A stretch of 41,442 nt of DNA, from the NCBI GenBank assembly GCA_050257395.1, contig JBLMWU010000050.1:1-41442 (forward strand), given 5' to 3'. This stretch comes from JAIRTY01 sp050257395 (GTDB lineage: Bacteria > Actinomycetota > Actinomycetes > Streptosporangiales > Streptosporangiaceae). The first letter of the stretch is position 1. Every line of letters starts with the position of its first letter. Position numbers and translations under genes: made by a program. Positions 15,727 through 23,587 of the stretch are shown in pieces. The notes below the pieces were generated by a model. It saw nothing but the letters and a program-made list of their open reading frames with translations, had not been told where the DNA came from and did no database searches.

Positions 15727-16014
15727 CTAGACGGGCTGCGGCGCGACGCTGAACGCGACCCCGCCCTGGTCATCTACTTCCGCGTCGAGCGACTTGTCCG
15801 ACAGTGCCTCCGCCGCGGTGGACTCCACGAAGACGCGGGCCCCCCCGGACTCGATGACCTCATCGCCCTCGACCGGGTTGGCGGCCAGCGCCAGCTGGAA
15901 CGAGGGAACCTCCTCGCCCTGCGCCATGATCCGCAGGCCGGTGTCGGCCGGCAGTTCGGGCTGTGACGTGAGAGCCCGGATGGCGGTGACTGCGTTATCG
16001 GTCAGCGTGAGCAT
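15727..16014 (-). CDS. HesB/IscA-fold protein lacking all cysteines
   Basis: A 95-residue protein with the A-type iron-sulfur carrier fold: MLTLTDNAVTAIRALTS at the start, TGLRIMAQGE in the centre and FVESTAAEALSDKSLDAEVD toward the C-terminus. IscA/ErpA proteins bind iron or a cluster through three Cys (one central, a CxC pair at the C-terminus); here no Cys occurs anywhere, so it cannot bind a cluster that way. Cys-free relatives are known in actinobacteria as unassigned HesB-like or adhesin proteins. ATG 16014 follows AAGGAG. A stress-sigma-like promoter lies 36 bases upstream. Function unknown. Confidence 0.8.
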   Translation of the reverse strand: MLTLTDNAVTAIRALTSQPELPADTGLRIMAQGEEVPSFQLALAANPVEGDEVIESGGARVFVESTAAEALSDKSLDAEVDDQGGVAFSVAPQPV

Positions 16015-16057
16015 GGCTGCTCCTTCACGTTCGCTCCTCGGCCGTGAGTTTTCTGCC

Positions 16058-16081
16058 CTACCCACAAACCCCGGCTGAAAC
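16058..16081 (-). promoter_or_regulatory. Candidate stress-sigma (SigB/SigF-type) promoter for the HesB-like gene
   Basis: Read on the bottom strand, GTTT (16081-16078) is followed after 14 bases by GGGTAG (16063-16058). This fits the actinobacterial SigB/SigF pattern GnnT-N14-16-GGGTA(C/T) except for the last base. Transcription would start near 16050, leaving a 36-base leader with the AAGGAG site before ATG 16014. Confidence 0.5.
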
Positions 16082-16321
16082 CCCCCTCATTTCAGCGGAT
16101 CAACGCGGCTGGCAGGCGGGCCGTCCGGGGTGGGTGAGCAGGTGAGCGCGGGGGAGCGCCGGCTCCCGCCGGGCGGGACGCCGGGGCTGCCGGCCAGCAG
16201 GGCAGGCAACCCCCGTTGCCCTTTCCAGGGCAGAGCGGGCATACCGGCGCTTCGAAACCCGCAGGCCAGCCGGTAGGGTCAGCGGCGGGCGCAAGTTTTC
16301 CGGCGGAGCGGGGGCCTCAGC

Positions 16322-17056
16322 GTGACACAGCGGGGGAGCGGGGGCGGCACGGCCGGGACGCCCGGTACCGGGCACCCGGCCGGCGCGGGCGCCCCGGCGG
16401 GGCCGCCCGTCCCGGCGCAGCCCCCTGAGGACGCCCTGCCAGCGCGCGTCCTGACCGTGCCGAACGCGATCAGCGTGGCCAGGCTCGCCGGGGTGCCGGT
16501 GTTCCTGTGGCTGGTTCTCGGCCCGCACGCGGACGGCTGGGCGGTGCTGCTGCTGATCGCGGCGGGGGTGTCGGACTGGCTGGACGGGAAGATCGCCCGG
16601 GCCTGGAACCAGCAGAGCCAGCTCGGCCGGATGCTCGACCCGGCCGCTGACCGGCTCTACATCGCGGCCACCCTGGCGGCGCTGGCGATCCGCGCCATCA
16701 TCCCCTGGTGGCTGGTCGGCCTGCTGGTGGCCAGGGAGGTGGTGCTCGGCGGGGCGCTGCTGGCACTGCGCCAGCGGGGCTGGGAGCCGCTCCAGGTGAG
16801 CCTGGTCGGGAAGGCCGCCACCCTGTGCCTGCTGTACGCGTTCCCGCTGCTGTTCCTGGGCGCCCACGCGGGCACCTGGGCGCTGACCGCACGGGTGGCC
16901 GGTTGGGCTTTTGCCATCTGGGGAAGTGCCCTTTACTGGTGGGCCGCTGTCCTGTACCTGCAGCAGACCTGGGGCCTGATCATGGGCGGCCCGGGTAAGG
17001 ACGCTAGCGGACCACCCGAGGGCCGGCACGGGCGGCGCGGCGATGATGGACCGTAG
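16322..17056 (+). CDS. CDP-alcohol phosphatidyltransferase family membrane protein
   Basis: Membrane enzyme that joins a CDP-diacylglycerol-derived phosphatidyl group to an alcohol. The 244-residue protein has the signature D-x2-DG-x2-AR-x8-G-x3-D-x3-D at residues 85-110 (Asp85, Asp88, Gly89, Ala92, Arg93, Gly102, Asp106, Asp110), complete, within about five hydrophobic segments. The first 40 residues are Gly/Ala/Pro-rich and probably disordered. It resembles the PgsA2-like proteins found near garA in other actinobacteria; phosphatidylglycerophosphate, cardiolipin or inositol lipid synthesis cannot be told apart from sequence. GTG 16322 is used. The next gene follows after 30 bases. Confidence 0.83.
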   Translation: MTQRGSGGGTAGTPGTGHPAGAGAPAGPPVPAQPPEDALPARVLTVPNAISVARLAGVPVFLWLVLGPHADGWAVLLLIAAGVSDWLDGKIARAWNQQSQLGRMLDPAADRLYIAATLAALAIRAIIPWWLVGLLVAREVVLGGALLALRQRGWEPLQVSLVGKAATLCLLYAFPLLFLGAHAGTWALTARVAGWAFAIWGSALYWWAAVLYLQQTWGLIMGGPGKDASGPPEGRHGRRGDDGP

Positions 17057-17086
17057 GCCGATGGCCGGGAAGGAGACGCGTCGCAG

Positions 17087-19585
17087 GTGAAGGCAGTGGT
17101 GATGGCGGGCGGGGAGGGCACCCGGCTGAGGCCGATGACCGCCAATCAGCCCAAGCCCCTGCTCCCGGTGGCCAACAAGCCGATCATGGAGCACGTGCTG
17201 CGGCTGCTCAAGCGGCACGGGTTCTCCGAGACCGTGGTCACCGTCCAGTTCCTCGCCTCGCTGGTCAGGAACTACTTCGGGGACGGCGAAGACGTCGGCA
17301 TGAGCCTGCAGTACGCCACCGAGGAAACGCCGCTGGGGACCGCCGGCAGCGTGAAGAACGCCGAGGACGCCCTGCGTGACGAGCCGTTCCTGGTGATCTC
17401 CGGGGACGCGCTCACCGATATCGACCTGTCGGCCATGGTCCGCTACCACAAGAAGAACGGCGCCCTGGTCACGGTCGGCCTGACCCGGGTGCCGAACCCG
17501 CTGGAATTCGGGATCATCATCGTGGGCGAGGACGGCCGGATCCAGCGCTTCCTGGAGAAGCCGACCTGGGGCCAGGTGTTCTCCGACACCGTGAACACCG
17601 GCATCTACGTCATGGAGCCCGAGGTACTGGCGCACGTCCCGGCCGGGGAGCCGGTCGACTGGTCCGGCGACGTGTTCCCCCGGCTGCTCAAGGACGGGGC
17701 CCCGCTGTTCGGCTACATCGCCGACGGCTACTGGGAGGACGTCGGCACCCACGAGAGCTACCTGAAGGCCCAGGCCGACGTGCTGTCGGGGCGGGTGGAC
17801 ACCGAGATCGACGGGTTCGAGATGTCGCCCGGCGTCTGGGTCGCCGAAGGCGCCGAGGTCGACCCGGAGGCCGTGCTCACCGGGCCGCTGTGCATCGGCG
17901 ACTACGCCAAGGTCGAGGCGGGCGCCCAGTTGCGCGAGTTCACCGTGGTCGGCAGCAACGTGGTGGTGAAGGAAGGCGCGTTCCTGCACCGCGCGGTCGT
18001 GCACAGCAACGTCTACATCGGCCAGGGGTCCACCCTGCGCGGCTGCGTGATCGGGAAGAACACCGACGTGATGGCCTCGGCCCGGATCGAGGAGTCGGCC
18101 GTGGTCGGGGACGAATGCGTGATCGAGCCCGAGGCCTACATTTCGGCCGGGGTGAAGGTCTACCCGTTCAAGACCATCGAGGCCGGCGCGGTCGTCAACA
18201 CCAGCGTGATCTGGGAATCCCGCGGCCAGCGCACCCTGTTCGGCCCGCGCGGCGTCTCCGGCCTGGTCAACGTGGAGATCACGCCCGAACTGTGCGTGCG
18301 GCTCGCCAGCGCGTACGCCACCACCCTGCGCAAGGGCTCGGTGGTCACCACCAGCCGCGACGCCTCCCGGGCCGCCCGTGCCCTCAAGCGGGCCGTGCAC
18401 GGGGCGCTGAACGCGAGCGCCATCAACGTGGTGGACCTGGAGGCGCAGCCGCTCCCGCTGGCCAGGTTCCAGACCGCCCGCGGCGACTGCAGCGGCGGCA
18501 TCGCGCTGCGCACCACCCCGGGCGACCCGCAGTCGATCGACATCATCTTCCTGGACGAGCGGGGCACCGACCTGTCCCAGGCCGCCTCCCGCAAGCTGGA
18601 ACGGGTGTTCTCCCGCCAGGAGTACCGGCGGGCCTTCCCGGGCGAGATCGCCGAGCTGACCTACCCGTCCCGGGTGGTCGAGTCCTACGCGGCCGAGCTC
18701 GTGAGCTGCATGGACATGTCCGGGGTGCGGGAGGCCGACCTCAAGGTGGTGGTGGACTGCGCGGGCGGCACCGCCTCGGTGGTGCTGCCCGCCCTGCTCG
18801 GCCGGATCGGGGTGGACGTCCTCACCGTGAACAACCGGCTGGACGAGGCGTCACCCACCCAGAGCCTGGCCCAGCTGCGGGCCGGGATGCAGCGGCTGGC
18901 GGAACTCGTCGCCTCCTCCCGCGCGGACTTCGGGGTCCGCTTCGACCAGGTCGGCGAGCGGATCCTGCTGGTGGACGACAAGGGCGCGATGATCAGCGAC
19001 GACCGGGCGCTGCTGGTGGTGCTCGACCTGATCGCCGCCGAGCGCCGGTCGGGCCGGGTGGCCCTGCCGGTCACCACGACCCGGGTCGCGGAGCAGGTGT
19101 GCCGGTTCCACGGGGTCCGGGTCGACTGGACGCAGACCTCGCTGCACGGCCTCACCGAGGCGGTGGCGGGCGGCGACGTGATCTTCGGGGCCGACGGGCG
19201 GGGCGGCTTCGTGGTGCCGGAGTTCAGCCGCACCCTGGACGGCATCGCCGCCTTCGTCCGGCTGCTCGGCCTGGTCGCCCGGACCCGGCTCACCCTGAGC
19301 CAGATCGACGCCCGCATCCCGGTCGCGCACCTGCTCAAGCGCTCCATGCCCACCCCCTGGGCGGCCAAGGGCAGCGTGATGCGGACCGTGGTCGAGGCGG
19401 CGGCCGGCCGGCAGGTGGACACCACCGACGGGGTGCGGGTGGTGGAGGACGACGGCGGCTGGGTCCTGGTGCTGCCCGACCCCGCCGAGGCGGTCACCCA
19501 CCTGTGGGCGGAGGGGGCCGACGCGGACTCGGCCCAGGCGCTGCTCGACAAGTGGGCCGCGGTCGCTGAGCAGGCAGGCTCCTAG
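17087..19585 (+). CDS. Sugar nucleotidyltransferase / left-handed beta-helix / pseudo-phosphomutase fusion
   Basis: An 832-residue three-part protein. Residues 1-235 are a nucleotidyltransferase (mannose-1-phosphate guanylyltransferase-like) with MAGGEGTRLRPMT, QPKPLLPVANKPI and GDALTDIDL. Residues 250-375 contain hexapeptide repeats (left-handed beta helix). Residues 380-830 have the phosphomannomutase/phosphoglucomutase fold, but its key sites are lost: the TASHNP phosphoserine loop reads ALRTTPGDPQS near 466, the DGDADR metal loop reads RFDQVGERI near 615, and the GExSGH sugar loop reads ADGRGGF near 699. The transferase half looks active and the mutase half inactive. GTG 17087 follows AAGGAGA. 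It may serve GDP-mannose supply for glycolipids, but NDP-sugar specificity is inferred. Confidence 0.85.
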   Translation: MKAVVMAGGEGTRLRPMTANQPKPLLPVANKPIMEHVLRLLKRHGFSETVVTVQFLASLVRNYFGDGEDVGMSLQYATEETPLGTAGSVKNAEDALRDEPFLVISGDALTDIDLSAMVRYHKKNGALVTVGLTRVPNPLEFGIIIVGEDGRIQRFLEKPTWGQVFSDTVNTGIYVMEPEVLAHVPAGEPVDWSGDVFPRLLKDGAPLFGYIADGYWEDVGTHESYLKAQADVLSGRVDTEIDGFEMSPGVWVAEGAEVDPEAVLTGPLCIGDYAKVEAGAQLREFTVVGSNVVVKEGAFLHRAVVHSNVYIGQGSTLRGCVIGKNTDVMASARIEESAVVGDECVIEPEAYISAGVKVYPFKTIEAGAVVNTSVIWESRGQRTLFGPRGVSGLVNVEITPELCVRLASAYATTLRKGSVVTTSRDASRAARALKRAVHGALNASAINVVDLEAQPLPLARFQTARGDCSGGIALRTTPGDPQSIDIIFLDERGTDLSQAASRKLERVFSRQEYRRAFPGEIAELTYPSRVVESYAAELVSCMDMSGVREADLKVVVDCAGGTASVVLPALLGRIGVDVLTVNNRLDEASPTQSLAQLRAGMQRLAELVASSRADFGVRFDQVGERILLVDDKGAMISDDRALLVVLDLIAAERRSGRVALPVTTTRVAEQVCRFHGVRVDWTQTSLHGLTEAVAGGDVIFGADGRGGFVVPEFSRTLDGIAAFVRLLGLVARTRLTLSQIDARIPVAHLLKRSMPTPWAAKGSVMRTVVEAAAGRQVDTTDGVRVVEDDGGWVLVLPDPAEAVTHLWAEGADADSAQALLDKWAAVAEQAGS

Positions 19586-20011
19586 CACCACCCCCGGGCC
19601 GCGGGCACTTGGCCAGATCTGAGCGGGCGGGCGCGTACCCTGGGCTGTCCGAGCAGCCAGCGGGACCGCTAGCAGGCGTGAGAGAATCCCCCTCATCCTG
19701 GGCAGGCCAGGGCAGGGTAGAGGCAACGAGGCTTTCGGAGGTACGGCCTGATGTGGCGGAGGCGTCGCAATAGTACTCCGGGTACCCCCCGGGCGGCGGG
19801 CTCCTCCGCGGGGCCGGGTGCCGGCGCCGCCTCCCGGGGCTGGTGGCGCCCGCGCAGGCGACGTGACACCGGCAGTGCGTGGCGCATGGACCGCCCGCCG
19901 CAGTCGCAGGTAGCGTGGAACGGACCAACCGAGTTCACGCCGGGCGCCGCGTCGCCGGACACTGTTCCTGCCCCGAGCCCGTGGCCGGCTGAGGAGAGGC
20001 TAGGCGGAGAG
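19586..20011 (+). other. 426-base region before garA; possible 5' extension of that gene
   Basis: No independent gene is evident. ATG 19751 is in frame with garA, open for 87 codons, and has GGAGGT (19737-19742) at good spacing, a better ribosome site than at ATG 20012. The 87 residues would be Arg-rich at the start and then Pro/Ala-rich. Third positions are less G+C-biased than in neighbouring genes, which argues against coding. The rest presumably holds the garA promoter; I found no clear -35/-10 pair. Confidence 0.4.
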
Positions 20012-20554
20012 ATGCCGCGCGTCTACTGCACCCGCTGCGGGGAAGCGAACCCGGAGGGTGCCCGCTTCTGCTCGCAGTGCGGCTCGCCGCTGACCCGGGC
20101 CGGGGGTGAGCGGCCGGGGGAGACCACCTCGACCATCTCCCTGGCCGGGGCGGAGGTCAGCGAGACCGAGTTCGCCGAGCCGTTCGATGACGCTTCGGTC
20201 GAGGCGCTCCCCGTCGGCACCGCCCTGCTGGTCGTGCGCCGCGGGCCGAACGCCGGCAGCCGGTTCCTGCTGGACAGCGACCTCACCACGGTCGGCCGTG
20301 GCGCTGGCAGCGACATCTTCCTCGACGACGTGACCGTGTCGCGGCGGCACGCCGAGTTCTACCGGCACGCGCACGGGTTCACCGTGCGTGACGTCGGCAG
20401 CCTGAACGGGACCTACGTCAACCGGGACCGGATCGAGGAGTCCGACCTGAATGACGGCGACGAGGTCCAGGTGGGCAAGTTCCGCCTGGTCTTCCTCCTG
20501 GGCCGGCGGTACCAGGCGGAGCGAGGCGGCGGGGGCGCGCAGGTCGGCGCGTGA
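20012..20554 (+). CDS. garA: GarA/OdhI-type FHA domain regulator with N-terminal zinc ribbon
   Basis: Phospho-dependent metabolic switch: in mycobacteria and corynebacteria GarA/OdhI binds 2-oxoglutarate dehydrogenase and glutamate enzymes unless phosphorylated by PknB/PknG. From ATG 20012 it has 180 residues: a zinc ribbon CTRC...CSQC (Cys6, 9, 20, 23), the kinase-target motif GETTSTI (36-42, matching ETTS of GarA), and an FHA domain at 71-160 with GRGAGS (Arg96), VSRRHAEF (Ser110, Arg111, His113) and GSLNGTYVN (Asn132, Gly133). The zinc ribbon is not in mycobacterial GarA but occurs in other actinobacteria. The start is uncertain: an in-frame ATG at 19751 would add 87 residues. Two MerR genes and a DUF151 gene follow as in mycobacteria. 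Confidence 0.87.
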   Translation: MPRVYCTRCGEANPEGARFCSQCGSPLTRAGGERPGETTSTISLAGAEVSETEFAEPFDDASVEALPVGTALLVVRRGPNAGSRFLLDSDLTTVGRGAGSDIFLDDVTVSRRHAEFYRHAHGFTVRDVGSLNGTYVNRDRIEESDLNDGDEVQVGKFRLVFLLGRRYQAERGGGGAQVGA

Positions 20555-20564
20555 GGGCTATGGG

Positions 20565-21290
20565 ATGAGCGCTGAGGCCGCCCGGGCCTACTTCGGTATC
20601 GGCGAGGTGCTTGCCCAGCTCCGGGCCGAGTTCCCGGACATCAGCGTGTCCAAGATCCGGTTCCTGGAGTCCGAGGGCCTGATCCAGCCCGCCCGCACGC
20701 CCTCGAACTACCGCAAGTTCGGCCCCGGCGACGTGGCGCGGCTGCGGTACATCCTCACCGCCCAGCGGGACGAGTACGTGCCGCTGCGGGTCATCAAGGA
20801 CCGGCTGGCCGCGCTGGACGGGGACCAGGCCGCCGGGCAGGCCCAGCCGCCGCGGCCCCGGGCCGTGCCGGCCCTGCCGCCGGACGGCGGCTCCGGGCCG
20901 CTGCTGACCAGGCGGGAGCTGCTGGACGCGGCCGGTCTCGATGAGGAACGGCTGGCCGAGCTGGAGGACTTCGGGCTGGTCCGGCGGTCGGGACGGCGCT
21001 ACGGCCAGGACGCCCTAGACGCGGCCCGCGCGGTGGTGGCCCTCGGCGGCTACGGGGTGCAGGCCCGGCACCTGCGGGCGGTCCGGGCCGCGGCCGAACG
21101 GGAAACCTCCCTGATCGAGCAGATCGTCGCGCCCACGCTGCGCCAGCGCAGCCCCGGGGCGAGGGACCGCGCCGGGCAGACCGCCCGGGAGATCGCCGCG
21201 CTGGCGCTGCAGCTGCACGCCGCGCTGGTGGCGGCGGCACTGGCGGACGCTGGCTATGGTGAGCCAGGGGCGGACCGGGGTGGTGCGTGA
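20565..21290 (+). CDS. ftsR: MerR-family regulator, FtsR (Rv1828) type
   Basis: DNA-binding regulator orthologous by sequence and position to Rv1828 and to corynebacterial FtsR, which controls ftsZ. The 241-residue protein has a MerR winged helix at about residues 6-75 (GIGEVLAQLRAEFP, SKIRFLESEGLI, RTPSNYRKF, YVPLRVIKDRL). A second, lower-similarity winged-helix-like part at about 105-165 begins LLTRRELLDAAGL, and a helical C-terminus follows. It starts 10 bases after garA, so the two are probably co-transcribed. ATG 20565 is chosen because MerR proteins start close to the helix-turn-helix. Targets are inferred from family. Confidence 0.85.
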   Translation: MSAEAARAYFGIGEVLAQLRAEFPDISVSKIRFLESEGLIQPARTPSNYRKFGPGDVARLRYILTAQRDEYVPLRVIKDRLAALDGDQAAGQAQPPRPRAVPALPPDGGSGPLLTRRELLDAAGLDEERLAELEDFGLVRRSGRRYGQDALDAARAVVALGGYGVQARHLRAVRAAAERETSLIEQIVAPTLRQRSPGARDRAGQTAREIAALALQLHAALVAAALADAGYGEPGADRGGA

Positions 21291-21352
21291 CCTCGCCGCG
21301 GGGGCATGCTGGAGACAGGGCCCGGGAATGCCGGGGGCCGCGCGGGTGTACG

Positions 21353-21380
21353 TTGACAAAGGGAGTGTCCGCAGCAGGAT
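21353..21380 (+). promoter_or_regulatory. Candidate housekeeping promoter for the DUF151 gene
   Basis: TTGACA (21353-21358) is a perfect -35; CAGGAT (21375-21380) is a common actinobacterial -10 variant, with a 16-base spacer. A start near 21387 leaves about 37 bases before GTG 21424. Its presence suggests the DUF151 gene can be transcribed apart from garA-ftsR. Confidence 0.6.
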
Positions 21381-21423
21381 CCGGGTCACAGTCGGGTCAG
21401 GCGCTACTGAGGACGGAGCCGCC

Positions 21424-21894
21424 GTGAGGAAGATGGAGGTCGTGGGCGTCCGGGTCGAGATGCCCACGAACCAGCCCATCGTCCTGCTGAAGGAGGCGCA
21501 GGGGGACCGGTACCTGCCGATCTGGATCGGCCCGGTCGAAGCAACCGCCATCGCCTTCGCCCAGCAGGGCATGGTCCCGGCCCGGCCGCTCACGCATGAC
21601 CTCTTCCGCGACGTCCTGGAGGCGCTGGACGTCCAGCTGCAGACGGTCAACATCACCGCGCTGCGGGACGGCATCTTCTTCGCGGACCTGATCTTCTCCA
21701 ACGGCAAGGAAGTCAGCGCCCGGCCGTCCGACTCCATCGCCCTGGCCCTGCGGACCGGCGCGTCGATCTTCGCCAGCGAGGAGATCCTCGACGAGGCGGG
21801 CGTCGCCATCCCGGACGAGCAGGAAGACGAAGTCGAGAAGTTCCGCGAGTTCCTCGACACCATCACGCCGGAGGATTTCGGCCGGGCGACGTAG
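21424..21894 (+). CDS. Bifunctional nuclease family protein (DUF151, Rv1829-like)
   Basis: A 156-residue DUF151 protein, very conserved in actinobacteria between two MerR genes (Rv1829 in M. tuberculosis). Family marks are MPTNQPIVLLKEAQGDRYLPIWIGPVEA in the N-terminal half, ARPLTHDLFRDVLEAL and the ARPSDSIALALR block. An acidic tail (about 135-148) follows. Plant members have RNase and DNase activity; the bacterial role is unclear. GTG 21424 is preferred to ATG 21433 because CGGAG lies six bases upstream of the GTG. Confidence 0.87.
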   Translation: MRKMEVVGVRVEMPTNQPIVLLKEAQGDRYLPIWIGPVEATAIAFAQQGMVPARPLTHDLFRDVLEALDVQLQTVNITALRDGIFFADLIFSNGKEVSARPSDSIALALRTGASIFASEEILDEAGVAIPDEQEDEVEKFREFLDTITPEDFGRAT

Positions 21895-22020
21895 GAGCCG
21901 GCCGAACCCTGGGCCGTCATGCCGCGACGCGCCGTGGGAGATCGTTGACGCACCGGCTGCGGGCGGCCTAGCGTGCGAAACGTGTACCCAGGGTTGCCAG
22001 TTCCCGGGGTGGAGGCAGGT

Positions 22021-22632
22021 GTGGCGGCAACAAAGAGTCACGGCGGCGCGCCGGATGAACGCGGCGCGGCGGCGAGGCATGCGGGCGAGCAGGGGCTGCT
22101 GTTCGGCGACGAGGTCGCCGCGCACCCGGAGGACGTCGGCTACCGGGGCCCGGTCGCGTGCGCGGCCGCCGGTATCACCTACCGGCAGCTCGACTACTGG
22201 GCCCGCACCGGGCTGGTGGAGCCGAGCGTCCGGGCGGCCAGCGGCTCCGGTTCCCTGCGTCTGTACAGCTTCCGGGACATCCTGGTGCTCAAGGTTGTGA
22301 AGCGGCTGCTCGACACCGGCATCTCGCTGCAGCAGATCCGCACCGCCGTAAACCATCTGTGCGAGCGCGGGACCGGCGACCTCGCCCGGCTCACCCTGAT
22401 GAGCGACGGGGTCAGCGTGTACGAGTGCACCTCGCCGGGCGAGGTGGTGGACCTGCTGGCGGGCGGCCAGGGTGTCTTCGGCATCGCGCTGGGCCGGATC
22501 TGGCAGGAGGTCGACGGCAGCCTCGCCGAGCTGCCCTCCGAGCGTGCCCTGGCCAGCGACGGCGACCCGGCCTCGGTGCCCGCCGCGGCGCAGGACGAGC
22601 TCTCCCGCCGCCGCGCCCGCCGCACCGGCTGA
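22021..22632 (+). CDS. MerR-family regulator, Rv1830 type
   Basis: Second MerR-type regulator of the locus, like Rv1830. From GTG 22021 it has 203 residues: an N-terminal 40-residue tail, the MerR helix-turn-helix at about 45-115 (CAAAGITYRQLDYWARTGLV, LYSFRDILVLKVVKRLL, TGISLQQIRTAV), then a sensor-like region with LTLMSDGVSVYEC and GVFGIALGRIWQEV. GTG 22021 is preferred over GTG 21973 because TGGAGG precedes it by five bases. It probably forms a unit with the DUF151 gene. Targets are not visible from sequence. Confidence 0.83.
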   Translation: MAATKSHGGAPDERGAAARHAGEQGLLFGDEVAAHPEDVGYRGPVACAAAGITYRQLDYWARTGLVEPSVRAASGSGSLRLYSFRDILVLKVVKRLLDTGISLQQIRTAVNHLCERGTGDLARLTLMSDGVSVYECTSPGEVVDLLAGGQGVFGIALGRIWQEVDGSLAELPSERALASDGDPASVPAAAQDELSRRRARRTG

Positions 22633-22753
22633 CCGCGGCACCCGCCCGCAGGCCGCCCCGCCCCGCCGCGCGCGGCACCAGGCGGCTGGCGCCTGAGCCC
22701 GGCGCAGCCGTTCACCATCCCCTCACCGCCCGGCGTCCCGGGTGCTTTCCCGC

Positions 22754-22805
22754 TTGCGCCCGCCCGCGCCCGGGCGTATGTTCAAAGGACTTTGAAAAAC
22801 AAAGT
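22754..22805 (+). promoter_or_regulatory. Promoter and overlapping palindromic operator of the ABC exporter operon
   Basis: TTGCGC (22754-22759) and TATGTT (22777-22782) form a -35/-10 pair with 17-base spacing. Overlapping the -10 and the predicted start is a perfect palindrome, TTCAAAG-GA-CTTTGAA (22781-22796). A third half-site, CAAAGT (22800-22805), makes ACTTTG-AAAAA-CAAAGT. A repressor bound here would block initiation; the winged-helix gene at 23584 in the same operon is the obvious candidate. Confidence 0.65.
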
Positions 22806-22915
22806 TCGCGGTCCCGGCAGGACGGCAGGACGGCCGGGGAGCCGGCGGCTGACGTCCGCCGGCCCGGCTCACGCGGGCCAGCGGGCACAGCGCGGCAGGC
22901 ACGGGGGGACCGGCA

Positions 22916-23587
22916 GTGGCTGACTACGGCGCAGCGGGCCATCAGCCCGCGTCCGCGGCGGACGGCGGGCAGTTCTCGCCCCAGGAGTCGCTGGCCCTGA
23001 TCAGCGAGCAGCGGGCGGGCGCCTTCCGCAGCCTGTCGCCCAACCCGGTGCCGATCCTCGGGAGCTGGGGCGTCGCCTGGCTGTTCGGCTTCGGCGCCTG
23101 CTACCTGGCCTCGGGCCGCGGCAGCGCGGCGGTGCTGCCCGGCTGGGCGGCGTGGGCGACCCTGTCCGGGCTGTCGGTGGCCGCGATGGCGATCACCGCC
23201 CGGCAGCTGCGCCGCAGCGGCCGCGGGGTGGCCGGGCCGTCCCGGACGGTCGCGGCCATGTACGGCTGGAGCTGGGCGCTGGGCTGCGGCGGCGCCTACG
23301 CGCTCAACCTGGGGCTGGCCAGCCAGGGGATGCCGGTCAGGCTGCTCCCGCTGCTGTGGCCGGCCAGCACGCTGCTGGTCGTCGGGGTGCTCTACCTGGC
23401 CGGCGGGGTGATCTGGCAGGACCGGCTCACCTACGGCCTCGGCGCCTGGACGCTGCTGGTCGCCGGCGTCAGCGTGGCGGCTGGCCCGCCCGCCAACTTC
23501 GCCGTGCTGGCCCTGGCCGGCGGCGGCGGGCTGCTCGCCGCCGCGGCCGCCGCGCAGCGGCCGCACTGGTGGCGGGTGCCGCGGTGA
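22916..23587 (+). CDS. Six-span integral membrane protein of unknown function, first in the ABC operon
   Basis: A 223-residue membrane protein I do not recognise as a named family. A hydrophilic N-terminus of about 45 residues (with a conserved-looking SPQESLALISEQR stretch) precedes roughly six hydrophobic helices: 47-63, 72-93, 112-131, 139-161, 168-185 and 190-213. No catalytic or transport motif is seen. GTG 22916 sits 119 bases after the operator. It overlaps the regulator gene by GTGA (23584-23587), so it is likely a functional partner of the regulator or exporter, for example a membrane sensor or helper subunit; this is inference. Confidence 0.72.
   Translation: MADYGAAGHQPASAADGGQFSPQESLALISEQRAGAFRSLSPNPVPILGSWGVAWLFGFGACYLASGRGSAAVLPGWAAWATLSGLSVAAMAITARQLRRSGRGVAGPSRTVAAMYGWSWALGCGGAYALNLGLASQGMPVRLLPLLWPASTLLVVGVLYLAGGVIWQDRLTYGLGAWTLLVAGVSVAAGPPANFAVLALAGGGGLLAAAAAAQRPHWWRVPR

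Noticed and set aside
16100..18400. 766-codon open frame on the bottom strand opposite the CDP-alcohol transferase and nucleotidyltransferase genes
   Set aside because: It mirrors strongly coding top-strand genes; the peptide is Gly/His/Arg-rich without any fold. Such antisense frames are normal in very G+C-rich DNA.
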